Origin: Tepidibacter hydrothermalis
GTDB taxonomy: Bacteria; Bacillota; Clostridia; Peptostreptococcales; Peptostreptococcaceae
DNA length: 64,000 bases
Reading direction: 5' to 3'
Assembly (NCBI RefSeq): GCF_029542625.1
Contig: NZ_CP120733.1
Coordinates: 2,852,001-2,916,000 of the forward strand
Position numbers and translations under genes: made by a program. This document shows, one piece after another, positions 25,585 to 34,226 of the stretch. The notes beneath the pieces were generated by a model. It worked only from the letters and a program-made list of their open reading frames with translations, was not told where the DNA came from and did no database searches. Position 1 is the first letter of the stretch. Every line of letters starts with the position of its first letter.

Positions 25585-25588
25585 AACT

Positions 25589-25625
25589 AAAACCACATTT
25601 CGATTTTGAAGTGTGGTTTTATTGT
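25589..25625 (+). terminator. Terminator of the accessory spoVA operon
   Basis: AAAACCACA...TGTGGTTTT (25589-25597 with 25612-25620), extended by an internal TTC/GAA pair, ends just after the DUF1657 stop. Confidence 0.75.
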
Positions 25626-25658
25626 TATATAGTATACTAAAGTATACTATATAACAAT
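25621..25658. repeat. Perfect 18-bp inverted repeat
   Basis: Arms 25621-25638 and 25641-25658 are perfectly complementary with a 2-nt loop. It abuts the terminator and has no T run of its own. It may be an operator or a second hairpin. Confidence 0.7.
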
Positions 25659-25696
25659 AAAGTGCATACTTCACATTCAAATAATACATATGTACA

Positions 25697-25742
25697 ATTA
25701 AAGTGTATTTGTTTTAAAAAATATATTATAATACACTTTAAT
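25697..25742. promoter_or_regulatory. Inverted repeat in front of the second dehydrogenase
   Basis: ATTAAAGTGTATT (25697-25709) and AATACACTTTAAT (25730-25742) form a perfect 13-bp inverted repeat around a 20-bp spacer. The right arm touches the CAGGAGGG site of the SDR gene. This fits a repressor-binding site or a leader hairpin. Confidence 0.55.
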
Positions 25743-25755
25743 CAGGAGGGAAATA

Positions 25756-26502
25756 ATGTTTTATTCAGATAAAGTAGTTTTAATAACAGGGTCAGCAAAT
25801 GGTATAGGGAAAATAATAGCAAAAGAATACTGCAAAAAAGGAGCAACTGTTATATTAGCAGATATTGATCAAAAGAACGGTATTATTTTAGAAAAAGAAT
25901 ATAAAAATTTAGGCTTTGATGCATATTTTTATAAAATAGATTTAAGTAAATCTCAAGAAATAATTGATATGTTCAAATTTATTATAGACAAATACAAAAA
26001 AATCCATATTATTATTAATAATGCTGGAATAAGTAAATTCAAATCATTATATGAATTAACTATAGATGAATGGGATAATATTATAAACGTCAATTTAAGA
26101 AGTGCATTTATTACATCTCAGGAATTTGCAAAATATAATAAAAATACTCATTATGGAAGAATAGTAAATATTGCTTCTACAAGACATATTATGTCTGAGC
26201 CAAATTCTGAGGCTTATGCTGCTTCTAAAGGAGGTATAGTATCATTAACCCATGCTCTTGCGATTTCTTTAAGTCAGGAGAATATTACTGTTAACTGTAT
26301 AAGTCCTGGTTGGATTCAAAATAACAATTATAGTGAATTAACAAATAAAGATCATAAACAACATCCATCATCAAGAGTTGGTAAACCTGAAGACATAGCT
26401 AGAACATGTTTATTTCTAACAGATGAAAAAAATGATTTTATAAATGGTGAAAATATAATTATAGATGGTGGAATGACAAAAAAAATGATTTATATAGATT
26501 AA
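25756..26502 (+). CDS. Short-chain dehydrogenase/reductase
   Basis: A 248-residue classical SDR: TGSANGIG cofactor motif near residue 9, IIINNAGISKF at about 87-95, catalytic Ser in NIASTRHIM, YAASKGG (YxxxK) at about 155-159, and the C-terminal DGGMTKK. It looks complete and close to the 3-oxoacyl-ACP reductase/glucose dehydrogenase-like branch; the substrate is unknown. CAGGAGGG precedes the ATG. It lies between the accessory spoVA operon and the hlyIII-type gene with a palindrome-rich leader. Confidence 0.9.
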   Translation: MFYSDKVVLITGSANGIGKIIAKEYCKKGATVILADIDQKNGIILEKEYKNLGFDAYFYKIDLSKSQEIIDMFKFIIDKYKKIHIIINNAGISKFKSLYELTIDEWDNIINVNLRSAFITSQEFAKYNKNTHYGRIVNIASTRHIMSEPNSEAYAASKGGIVSLTHALAISLSQENITVNCISPGWIQNNNYSELTNKDHKQHPSSRVGKPEDIARTCLFLTDEKNDFINGENIIIDGGMTKKMIYID

Positions 26503-26533
26503 AATAAAATTTCCATCTGAATTAAGTTTAGCT

Positions 26534-27202
26534 TTATCTCAGATATAAGAAAATACCAAAAAAGTGTATAACACTACCAGCTAATACAAAGAGATGCCAT
26601 ATAGCATGATTATAAGGTATCTTTTTTATAGCATAAAAAATAGTACCAACAGTATAAACTAATCCTCCAGCTAGAAGCCACATAAAAAATTCAACAGGAA
26701 CCACTTTAATCATAGGTTTTATAGCAATTACCATTAACCATCCCATAAATATATAAAGAGATAGTGAAAACACCTTATATTTTTCAAAATTATTAAAAGT
26801 AAGAACTTTAAATGTAATTCCTAATAATGCAATCGTCCAAATAGCACTCAAAAGACCTATTCTCCAATATCCTGTCATAGAAAGTAAAATCACAGGTGTA
26901 CAAGTTCCCGCTATACATAAGTATATAGAAGAATGATCAAATAACCTAAATATTTTTTTTAGTTTTTCTTGTTGAAAACTATGGTACAATGTTGATGCTA
27001 TATACAAGGAAATTGACCCAAAACCGTATATACTAAAAGCAACAATAGATATAGTATTCTTTTCTGAAATAGAGTAAACTAAAAGAATTGTCAGTGTAAC
27101 AATACTAAACAAAGCTCCAATACCATGAGTTATACTATTTGCAATCTCTTCTTTTATTGTGTACTTTGGTTTTAATTTAATATTTCCGTCTATAGATTTC
27201 AT
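26534..27202 (-). CDS. Hemolysin III / PAQR-family membrane protein
   Basis: A 222-residue protein with seven predicted transmembrane helices and the PAQR signature: EEIANSITHGIGALFSIV at the start, SIYGFGSISLYIASTLYHSFQ, RLFDHSSIYLCIAGTCTPV, and NHAIWHLFVLAGSVIHFFGI at the end, with the metal-binding His/Asp residues in place. Bacterial HlyIII/YqfA proteins are of uncertain function (membrane homeostasis or amide hydrolysis are proposed). The start at 27202 is chosen for AAGGAGGG; an ATG nine codons upstream has no site. Confidence 0.88.
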   Translation of the reverse strand: MKSIDGNIKLKPKYTIKEEIANSITHGIGALFSIVTLTILLVYSISEKNTISIVAFSIYGFGSISLYIASTLYHSFQQEKLKKIFRLFDHSSIYLCIAGTCTPVILLSMTGYWRIGLLSAIWTIALLGITFKVLTFNNFEKYKVFSLSLYIFMGWLMVIAIKPMIKVVPVEFFMWLLAGGLVYTVGTIFYAIKKIPYNHAIWHLFVLAGSVIHFFGIFLYLR

Positions 27203-27413
27203 ATAATCCCTCCTTATATCTCTTTTCATCCGATATATTTTAATAACTACTACTTATAATAATATTCTACCTATAATTCTATTATATCAAATATACAGTA
27301 GAATATTAGTGAATATGTAAAAAAGAAAAGCTTATTTACTATTCTTATATATTGTATTTAAGTTTGCTCCTATCATAATCATTCTCATCCAAGACTGGTA
27401 CTTCAATGGTAGT

Positions 27414-28346
27414 CTAAAACATTTTTTTCTTTGCCATTATAACAGCTGTTATAACCGAAATAAAAAAAGATATAAATAGTACTATACTAAAAGCATGAGG
27501 ATTTTGAGATAAAGGTATATTTACATTCATACCATAAAAACTTGCTACAATAGTAGGAATAGACATTACAATTGTAACAGAAGTTAAAAATTTCATAACT
27601 ATATTTAAATTATTTGAAATAATTGATGAAAATGCATTTATCATACTACTTAAAATATTACTATATATATTTGCCATTTCAATAGCCTGTTTATTTTCTA
27701 TAATAACATCTTGAAGTAATTCTTTATCTTCAGCATATTGTTTAATATTTTCAAGCCTTAACATTTTTTCAAGTACTATTTCATTTGCTCTTAAAGAAGT
27801 TGTAAAATATACCAAACTTTTTTCAAGAGATAGTAATTGAAATATTTTTTTATTTTCAGTAGATTTATGGAGCTCTTTTTCTATTTGATTACTTTTTCTA
27901 TCAATATGTCTTAAGCATTGCAGATATAAAGTTGCATTTTTATAAAGTACTTGAAGAATAAATCTAGTCTTTTTAAATGTAGAGAAACCTTTTATTTTTC
28001 CTGTTAAAAAATCATTTAATATAGACGTTTCTCTTATACAAATAGTAACTATATATTCTTTTGATAAAATCACGCCTAAAGGAATTGTTGCATAAAACTC
28101 AGAGTCTTTTTCCTGTTCTATTATAGGTAAATCTACTAAAATAACAGTGTAATTTTCCTCAGTTTCAATTCTTGATCGTTCTTCTTCATCAAGTGCAGCT
28201 TTTATATGATCACACTCTATATTAAACATATTACATACTTTATTTATCTCTTCTTGAGTAGGATTTATCAAATTAACCCAAGTGTCTGTTTCTATATTCT
28301 CTAGTTTTACTAACTTTTCATCAATAGTTTTATATACTCTAATCAT
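27414..28346 (-). CDS. corA: CorA-family divalent cation transporter
   Basis: A 310-residue magnesium/cobalt channel of the CorA family: a cytoplasmic alpha/beta N-terminal domain (IETDTWVNLINPTQEEI...), a long helix (about 170-245), then two C-terminal transmembrane helices with the pore-entry motif YGMNV at about 275-279. It has the usual length. GGGAGAT precedes the ATG. Gating is by cytosolic Mg2+ in characterised members. Monocistronic. Confidence 0.92.
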   Translation of the reverse strand: MIRVYKTIDEKLVKLENIETDTWVNLINPTQEEINKVCNMFNIECDHIKAALDEEERSRIETEENYTVILVDLPIIEQEKDSEFYATIPLGVILSKEYIVTICIRETSILNDFLTGKIKGFSTFKKTRFILQVLYKNATLYLQCLRHIDRKSNQIEKELHKSTENKKIFQLLSLEKSLVYFTTSLRANEIVLEKMLRLENIKQYAEDKELLQDVIIENKQAIEMANIYSNILSSMINAFSSIISNNLNIVMKFLTSVTIVMSIPTIVASFYGMNVNIPLSQNPHAFSIVLFISFFISVITAVIMAKKKMF

Positions 28347-28493
28347 AGTTATATCTCCCTTACATTTAATTTAAAGCACATCATATCTTACTTTTATTTA
28401 GCATTAACCAATATAATGTACTTTATAATAGATATAAAGATAACTATTAGTAATGATAAATATATACCGTTTTATTTTTCTATTTATACAAAC

Positions 28494-28525
28494 AAAAAAG
28501 CTACCATTTCAAAATGAGGTAGCTT
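28494..28525 (-). terminator. Terminator of the 64-residue membrane protein gene
   Basis: AAGCTACC (28498-28505) pairs with GGTAGCTT (28518-28525). The T run on the minus strand comes from the A run at 28494-28499. Confidence 0.7.
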
Positions 28526-28529
28526 CTTT

Positions 28530-28724
28530 CTATTTGATATGATTAATTTTTTTATACTCTTCATTTTTTTTATCAACTATAGGTTCAATTAAATATAACA
28601 CTACAAGTATAACAGCTAGATTTTTCCAATGATCTATAGATGGATAATTTATTACAATCTCATATATCCCCCTAAATATTATCCATATACCTAGTATATA
28701 TTTCATTATCTTTAAAAATCTCAT
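28530..28724 (-). CDS. Small membrane protein, unknown
   Basis: A 64-residue protein with two hydrophobic segments (about 7-25 and 34-49) and a charged tail (DKKNEEYKKINHIK). I do not recognise a family. A GGAGAAG site 9 nt before the ATG and a terminator right after the stop support it as a real gene. It is transcribed alone between corA and another membrane protein gene. Confidence 0.6.
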   Translation of the reverse strand: MRFLKIMKYILGIWIIFRGIYEIVINYPSIDHWKNLAVILVVLYLIEPIVDKKNEEYKKINHIK

Positions 28725-28842
28725 AATATCAGCTTCTCCTAAATTTATTACTTTTATAATCTTGATCTTTACTATACATTTATATTAATTATAAAAATAA
28801 ATTGTTACTAAAATTTATAGAAGCTAATGACTAATACACTCT

Positions 28843-29382
28843 TCATTTACTTACACAGTAAATAGATAATGTAACTACTATTCCTAATATACTATAGATC
28901 ATTCCTGCAAAAGGAAATATTTTTTTGTCAATTGTATTTAATCTTGATTTTATTTCATTTTTTATTTTAGAATATAATTGCTTATCTTTTATTTCACTAA
29001 AATTAATTTCTACACATCCTATAGATTCTTTTAATTTAATCTTTGCATTTTCTAATATTATATCATTATCTTTATTTACATATCTAATATCTATTTTGCT
29101 CAAAATATCATTTATTAAAAACAGTATATCTTTAATATACACATTATATATAGTATATCTACGTTTTGTTAAGCACACGCATGATACTATAACAATAATC
29201 ATTATAATAATACGTATTGGATAGTCTTCTTTAATATAATTTATACTGCTATAACCTAAAATTATAAACGCTATAAAAGTTTGCTCAATCAACCTACTTA
29301 CCATAAGCTTTTTTCTGCTCAGAAGTACTCCTCCGAAACCTATTAAAACTAATACTATAATTCTATCAAAAATCGCTTCCAT
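28843..29382 (-). CDS. Membrane protein, unknown
   Basis: A 179-residue protein with N-terminal hydrophobic segments (IIVLVLIGFGGVLL, FIAFIILGYSSI, IRIIIMIIVIVSCVCL), a helical charged middle part (about 75-150) and a C-terminal transmembrane helix (FAGMIYSILGIVVTLSIYCV). No family is recognised. AGGAGG precedes the ATG. No partner can be proposed from the neighbours. Confidence 0.6.
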   Translation of the reverse strand: MEAIFDRIIVLVLIGFGGVLLSRKKLMVSRLIEQTFIAFIILGYSSINYIKEDYPIRIIIMIIVIVSCVCLTKRRYTIYNVYIKDILFLINDILSKIDIRYVNKDNDIILENAKIKLKESIGCVEINFSEIKDKQLYSKIKNEIKSRLNTIDKKIFPFAGMIYSILGIVVTLSIYCVSK

Positions 29383-29680
29383 ATTTTCCTCCTAAAATCA
29401 AACTATTTTTTTTATTATTTAAGTACTTATCTGAAAAGCTGATTTTAGTATATTCATCTTCTATCATTAGCTCTCTTAATCATTTTACAATTTTATCCAT
29501 ATAAATTCAATGAAATATCTTTCTTCACTCATATACTTGTACAATAGATGCTCTCACTCCAAAAAGAAAATCGTGAAATTGACAGAAAATGAGAAAGGTA
29601 TGCTAGATGAACAAACTGTAGAAATAAGGACAGAATGAGTTTCAAGAATAACACATTTTAATGACGGTCTTTTGAACATT
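29383..29680. other. Intergenic stretch with a possible regulator remnant
   Basis: About 300 bp. A short plus-strand frame ending at 29637 reads KKKIVKLTENEKGMLDEQ, which looks like the end of a MarR-type regulator wing. No start or upstream domain remains. This is weak evidence for a decayed gene. Confidence 0.25.
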
Positions 29681-29740
29681 AAAAAATCCCCTAGTAGTTA
29701 TTCAGATTTTGTTATTTAATCTGTCAACTTTAAGGGGATT
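29681..29740 (-). terminator. Branched terminator of the ABC-F gene
   Basis: AATCCCCT (29685-29692) pairs with AGGGGATT (29733-29740) around an inner CAGATT/AATCTG hairpin (29703-29721). A T run follows on the minus strand. Confidence 0.65.
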
Positions 29741-29769
29741 ATAATTTATTGTTGTAAAGAATACACGAT

Positions 29770-31509
29770 TTAAAGTAACTTAATCAGCGCTTCTAACTCT
29801 TCAGATAAGATTTTTGCACGCTCAAAATCAGTATTTTTTAAAGCCAATGCTATTTTCGTTTCAACTGATTTTTTCTTTTGTTCAATTTCTAAATAGTCTT
29901 TATCAAAATGACTAGCATAAATCATCTTTCTAAATTTTCGCATACTCATTTTTCTAATTGTCTTGTCTTCAATGATTAAAACATAATCCATGCAGTTTAT
30001 TATAGAATAGTAATCATGAGAAATCATTAAAATCGCACCGTTATAGTTTTCTATGGCTTTTTCAAGTGCTATTTGTGAATAGGTGTCTAAATGACTTGTC
30101 GGTTCATCAAGAAGCAACATGTTTGCTTTACTAGCAGAAACTTTAGCCAATTGAAGTATATTCTTTTCTCCACCAGATAAACATTCTATCTTTTGATCAA
30201 TAACTTCTTCGTCAAAACCATAGTTTGAAATATATGATCTAATCTCTCTGTAAGTTTTAAATCCTGCATCGAAGAACTCTTCAAGTATTGTATTAGACTC
30301 ATTTAATATTTCTCCTTGAAGCTGAGATAAATAAGCCACTTCAACGTCATAATTTATTTCAATGGAATCACTATTATTTTTAAATATTTCTCTCAATAAA
30401 GTCGTTTTCCCAGTACCGTTTGAGCCAATAAGAGCTACTTTATCAGTAGATTTAATCTCAAAGTTAATATTTTCTAAAAGCATCTCATCAAAGGTAACAC
30501 TATAATCCTTAACTTTTAAAGCAATGGTTTCTTCAATTTTATTGTCAGTAGCTAAACTGATATCCGGTTGTTTAATATCTACAAATGGTTCTTTAATTCT
30601 ACGGTTTTCTAATCTTTCTTGAATCTTAACTCTAGCTTTTAAGGCTTTCCCGTTAGAAGCATCCGCATTATTAGTTGCGATAGTTCTTAACTTATTGATT
30701 AAGATCTCATTTCTCTCAATTTCTTCATTATCAGCAATAGCAAGTTCTTGTAACTCAATTTTAGTTTGAAGTAATGAGAAGTTATAATCAATATATCTTC
30801 CATCAAACTCTTGGAGCTCCATATTCTCAAGGTGTATAATTTTGTTAAAACAATGATTCAACAGATATCTGTTGTGTGTAATAATTAACATTGTTTTTTT
30901 ATGAGAATTAATTAAATTTTTAAGAGAATTAAGGTTTTCAAAGTCTAAAAATACATCTGGTTCATCCATAATCATTAAGTCTGGACTATTAAGCATTTCC
31001 TTAATCACTTGAATAAGTTTAAATTCCCCACCACTAAGTTCAGATATCATTAGATCTTTATGCTTGATTAGGTTTGCAAGATTTAGTTTCTTATTAATGT
31101 TGCTTTCGAAATCATCCCCACCAATTGCATCAAATGCATCTAAAGATTGTTGGTACTTTTCTAGTAAAGTATCAATATCCGAAGATGTTTCCATTTCAGT
31201 ACAAATAGATGTCATTTCATTTTGTAGCTTAATAAATTCTTCCCCTATATATTCGAAAACTGTAGTTTCTTTTGTTTTGTCTAGTTGTGAAAACTGACTT
31301 ACATACCCAATTCTACAATTTGGGTCTATCTCTAACTTACCATCGAACATATATCTTTCTGGATCCATAATTATATCTATCAATGTACTTTTTCCACTAC
31401 CACTTGTTCCTATAAAAGCGCAGTGTTGACCCTCTTCTAATGTAAATGAAATCTTATTATATAGATCTTTTTGCGGAAATGAGTAAGACAAGTTGTCAAC
31501 TTTTATCAT
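29770..31509 (-). CDS. ABC-F family ATPase, antibiotic-resistance/ribosome-protection type
   Basis: A 579-residue protein with two ABC cassettes and no membrane domain. The first has Walker A GTSGSGKST (34-42), signature LSGGE and Walker B LMIMDEPD; the second has GSNGTGKTT, LSGGEKNILQLAK and LLLDEPTSHLD. The inter-domain linker (about 255-305, AIADNEEIERNEILINKLRT) is the ribosome-contacting arm of ABC-F proteins, and a coiled C-terminal tail is present (KKKSVETKIALALKNTDFERAKILSEELEALIKLL). Its presence as a single gene behind an attenuator-like leader favours an antibiotic-resistance ABC-F (Vga/Lsa/VmlR/CplR-like) over a housekeeping translation factor. The drug class cannot be told. Confidence 0.85.
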   Translation of the reverse strand: MIKVDNLSYSFPQKDLYNKISFTLEEGQHCAFIGTSGSGKSTLIDIIMDPERYMFDGKLEIDPNCRIGYVSQFSQLDKTKETTVFEYIGEEFIKLQNEMTSICTEMETSSDIDTLLEKYQQSLDAFDAIGGDDFESNINKKLNLANLIKHKDLMISELSGGEFKLIQVIKEMLNSPDLMIMDEPDVFLDFENLNSLKNLINSHKKTMLIITHNRYLLNHCFNKIIHLENMELQEFDGRYIDYNFSLLQTKIELQELAIADNEEIERNEILINKLRTIATNNADASNGKALKARVKIQERLENRRIKEPFVDIKQPDISLATDNKIEETIALKVKDYSVTFDEMLLENINFEIKSTDKVALIGSNGTGKTTLLREIFKNNSDSIEINYDVEVAYLSQLQGEILNESNTILEEFFDAGFKTYREIRSYISNYGFDEEVIDQKIECLSGGEKNILQLAKVSASKANMLLLDEPTSHLDTYSQIALEKAIENYNGAILMISHDYYSIINCMDYVLIIEDKTIRKMSMRKFRKMIYASHFDKDYLEIEQKKKSVETKIALALKNTDFERAKILSEELEALIKLL

Positions 31510-31519
31510 ATTATTACCT

Positions 31520-31561
31520 CTCTTTTATCAATTGAAAAGAGCTTATAAAAATAAGCTCTTT
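31520..31561 (-). promoter_or_regulatory. Attenuator-like leader hairpins of the ABC-F gene
   Basis: Hairpin A pairs 31536-31546 with 31551-31561 (11 bp, loop 4) and is followed on the minus strand by TTTT, like a weak terminator. Hairpin B pairs 31535-31541 with 31520-31526 (7 bp, loop 8) and covers part of the AGAGAGG ribosome binding site. Both use 31536-31541, so they are mutually exclusive. Confidence 0.6.
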
Positions 31562-31573
31562 AATATATAATAT

Positions 31574-31615
31574 TCAATCGCAATTTTGCAATCGATTATT
31601 ATGTAGTAATGACAT
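31574..31615 (-). CDS. Putative 13-codon leader peptide of the ABC-F gene
   Basis: A short frame encoding MSLLHNNRLQNCD starts about 17 nt downstream of the expected transcription start and ends 12 nt before hairpin A. Inducible ABC-F resistance genes are commonly controlled by such upstream frames through drug-stalled ribosomes. The ribosome binding site is weak (AAAAAAGA), so translation is not certain. Confidence 0.45.
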   Translation of the reverse strand: MSLLHNNRLQNCD

Positions 31616-31638
31616 TCTTTTTTAAGTTTACCGTTGAT

Positions 31639-31667
31639 ATCATAACACTTTTTACGACTAATTTCAA
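31639..31667 (-). promoter_or_regulatory. Sigma-A promoter of the ABC-F gene
   Basis: TTGAAA (31662-31667) and TATGAT (31639-31644) are separated by 17 bp on the minus strand, close to the vegetative consensus. Confidence 0.7.
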
Positions 31668-31775
31668 TCATTTCATATTAAAACCTTTCATGACATAAGT
31701 CAATTCTAATAGATGAACAAACAGAAGTTAGAGATCTTATAAGACTCCACAAAATAAAGTTATAACTGCAAGAAT

Positions 31776-31840
31776 TGCTTTAACTCCTGCTGCACTTCAA
31801 TAGCAACATCCGATGCTATTTTATTCATTAGTATAGTATT
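31776..31840 (-). pseudogene. yunB gene fragment (65 bp)
   Basis: This 65-bp segment matches 36640-36704 inside yunB at 63 of 65 positions in the same orientation. The reading frame does not extend beyond the matched part. It is a detached copy of the middle of the gene, about 4.8 kb from the intact one. Confidence 0.8.
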
Positions 31841-32025
31841 ACCAATATGTCCCCCCCTACTTTTGTAAATATCTTATTAGTTGTATTTTTCTTCATATTC
31901 TTAAATGATACTTTAAATCAAGTTTATTACTTTAATTCAATTCCAATCTCATTTATTGTTTGTTATAATTTAACAGTGAATCAATTGTAAAATTATAACA
32001 AATAAATATTTTTAGGAGGTCCTTT

Positions 32026-32595
32026 ATGCTTATATGTTCAAAGATAATTTTAGCTTTATTATCTATATTTTGTTTATCTTTAGGAATTTTAATATTAAGA
32101 AAAAAACCTATTGTTATAAAAGGATATATTTTCACATTGTTTATAACTTTATGTTATCTACCTATGTTAATAAATCCTTTTATATATGACTTTTTAAGTC
32201 CTTATTCTTTGGTGAATTGTGCATTTATAATTTTCTTGATTTTTATATTTAAAAAATCATTTGGATCTATTACAATCTATAACATAAATGAAGATTTATT
32301 GTATGAATCACTTTCTGAAGCCTTAGAAAAAGAAAATGTAGAATATGAAGAAAAAAGAGGAGAAATTCTCTTACCATCATTAGATTCTAAAATTAAAATT
32401 AGTTTTCATCCAGTTGCTAGTACAGCAAATGTTCATATCAATTTAAAAAAAGATAAGTTTTTATATAATCAGATAATTAAAAACTTAAAACAAGTATTAT
32501 CTGATAAAAAAGTAGATCATTTTTTATTATCCGCTATAACTAATATAGCTTGTAGTGTATTCCTTATAATAGCTCTTATAACTATACTAGATTAA
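32026..32595 (+). CDS. Membrane protein, unknown
   Basis: A 189-residue protein: three hydrophobic N-terminal segments (about 5-22, 32-52, 62-82), a soluble domain (ITIYNINEDLLYESLSEALEKENVEYEEKRGEILLPSLDSKIKISFHP...), and a C-terminal transmembrane helix (AITNIACSVFLIIALITIL). I do not recognise a family. TTAGGAGG precedes the ATG. It is followed 40 bp later by another unknown membrane protein, possibly in the same operon. Confidence 0.65.
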   Translation: MLICSKIILALLSIFCLSLGILILRKKPIVIKGYIFTLFITLCYLPMLINPFIYDFLSPYSLVNCAFIIFLIFIFKKSFGSITIYNINEDLLYESLSEALEKENVEYEEKRGEILLPSLDSKIKISFHPVASTANVHINLKKDKFLYNQIIKNLKQVLSDKKVDHFLLSAITNIACSVFLIIALITILD

Positions 32596-32635
32596 ATACA
32601 GCTAAATAGAAACTATAAATTTAAAGGAGTTTAAT

Positions 32636-33001
32636 ATGGCTACTGAAACACAAAAAAATTTTAGAAAACAAATGAAAGAAATAGAAAAAGAATCAAAAAA
32701 TAAAAATCAAGAAACTTTTTATAGTTATATAGAAAAAGATCATATTTCTGGTTATTACTCAAAACGAAAAAAGAAAAAAATAATAATATCAAGTATTAGT
32801 CTATGTAGCATATTAATCTTTCTCTGGAATTTCTATGCCCTATCAACCTGGTTAAATCCAGTTATTCATTCTATAACTAACAAAAATATTCCTACCACAG
32901 TACCCGTTTTAAGCTTTAATGCTACTAAACATAAAGAAGTCGGAGGTTATTTAAAACAAACAAAAAAAAACTCCTATGCTAATTATGAATATAGGGTATA
33001 A
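32636..33001 (+). CDS. Single-pass membrane protein, unknown
   Basis: A 121-residue protein: a charged cytoplasmic N-terminus (about 1-52, rich in Lys/Glu), a KRKKKK stop-transfer-like cluster, one transmembrane helix (about 56-76) and a short extracytoplasmic tail. AAAGGAG precedes the ATG. No family is recognised. Its position directly after the previous gene and before two hairpins suggests it ends that transcript. Confidence 0.55.
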   Translation: MATETQKNFRKQMKEIEKESKNKNQETFYSYIEKDHISGYYSKRKKKKIIISSISLCSILIFLWNFYALSTWLNPVIHSITNKNIPTTVPVLSFNATKHKEVGGYLKQTKKNSYANYEYRV

Positions 33002-33040
33002 AGTATAATCAATATATCCAAAGCTTTTAACTGCAACATT

Positions 33041-33070
33041 TACGGTTTGATTATATATAATCAAACCGTA
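33041..33070. repeat. Perfect 30-bp palindrome
   Basis: Bases 33041-33055 are perfectly complementary to 33056-33070, with no spacer. It lies 40 bp after the previous stop. There is no T run, so it could be a binding site or the first of two 3'-end hairpins. Confidence 0.6.
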
Positions 33071-33085
33071 TAATCAAACTAAAAT

Positions 33086-33147
33086 AAAAACACATCCGTT
33101 TTCGTCTAGAAACTATCTAAAACGATATAAATGGATGTGTTTTTTTG
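33086..33147 (+). terminator. Terminator-like long hairpin
   Basis: AAAAACACATCC (33086-33097) pairs with GGATGTGTTTTT (33133-33144), with an inner GTTTT/AAAAC pair and a T run at the end. Confidence 0.65.
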
Positions 33148-33473
33148 ATACCTACTAGAATAAATTCATCTGCCCTTTGACTTGTACTTGCGGTTTCAGA
33201 TTTATTGTTAAGTAGGGGTAGTACCAGCATCTTTATCATGAGACGCAAAGTATATGGTAACAATTTGAATTTTGTAAGTCTATTTTATAGAAAAAACATG
33301 TTAATTCTGTTTATCTGAAATCAAGATCTTATAAAATACATGTTTCAAAATAAGAAAAACAATTCTAAACAAACAGTATTTATATATATTATCTTTGTTT
33401 ATTTAGGCTATGGATAAAAATAATATCCGAGTACATTATTAGTTATGGTAAATAATATAAGGAGGAATAACCA
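33148..33473. other. Intergenic stretch, no supportable gene
   Basis: About 325 bp without a frame that has a start and ribosome binding site until the AAGGAGG of the next gene. No repeat from the other intergenic regions was found in it. Confidence 0.5.
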
Positions 33474-34148
33474 ATGATTACAAAAAAGATTAATAAGAAA
33501 ATAATAATAATTGTGGCTCTTACAGTTTTTTTGGCTACAGTTATAATTGGTGGTTATGAAGCTACTCATAAATATATAAAAACCGTAAAGTCGCATCCTA
33601 ATATAATTATGTATGAAAATTTTGATAAGCTACATAATAATGCAGACGTAGTAGTTATAGCAAAAGTTATAGGAAACAGAGAAAATATTGTTGATGGAAA
33701 AGATTTAGGACAAAATGGGTATACCTTAACTGAAATTGAAATAAAAAATATTTTAAAGAATAATAAATCTCACAAACTTGATGTAAACGATAAAATTAAA
33801 ATGACAGAACCTTATTATATAATGAAAGATGATATGTTTAAGCCAGACATTAAAAATATAATTGATGGATATACAGAACTGAAAGACGATTGTATCTATA
33901 CATTAGCATTGGCATGGAACGATGAAGCAAATACATATTCTACAAAAGGAGTGTATCAATGTAAATATAACATAGATGGTAAAGATAAAGAAGAATTAGA
34001 AACATGGGACATTAAAGATAATTCTTCTTCAAATCGCAAAAAACGTTCTCTAGATTCACAGGAATCTAAAAACACAGTACAGAAATTAAGAAAAGGACTT
34101 TTTGAAAAATATGGATCTGAAATACAAAAAACGTTAGAAGACAATTAA
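33474..34148 (+). CDS. Membrane-anchored extracytoplasmic protein, unknown
   Basis: A 224-residue protein with an N-terminal transmembrane anchor or signal (about 8-28, IIIIVALTVFLATVIIGGY) and a soluble domain. The domain starts with NIIMYENFDKLHNNADVVVIAKVIGN and continues with TLTEIEIKNILKNN and DCIYTLALAWNDEANTYS, a beta-rich pattern as in small surface proteins of Firmicutes. The C-terminus is charged and helical. AAGGAGG precedes the ATG. No family or partner is recognised. Confidence 0.65.
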   Translation: MITKKINKKIIIIVALTVFLATVIIGGYEATHKYIKTVKSHPNIIMYENFDKLHNNADVVVIAKVIGNRENIVDGKDLGQNGYTLTEIEIKNILKNNKSHKLDVNDKIKMTEPYYIMKDDMFKPDIKNIIDGYTELKDDCIYTLALAWNDEANTYSTKGVYQCKYNIDGKDKEELETWDIKDNSSSNRKKRSLDSQESKNTVQKLRKGLFEKYGSEIQKTLEDN

Positions 34149-34226
34149 AATAAATAGCATTTTAATATGACTATACAAAATCTATTTAATTCATATTTTT
34201 GATAATTGAAGGTTTACTTTACCCTA

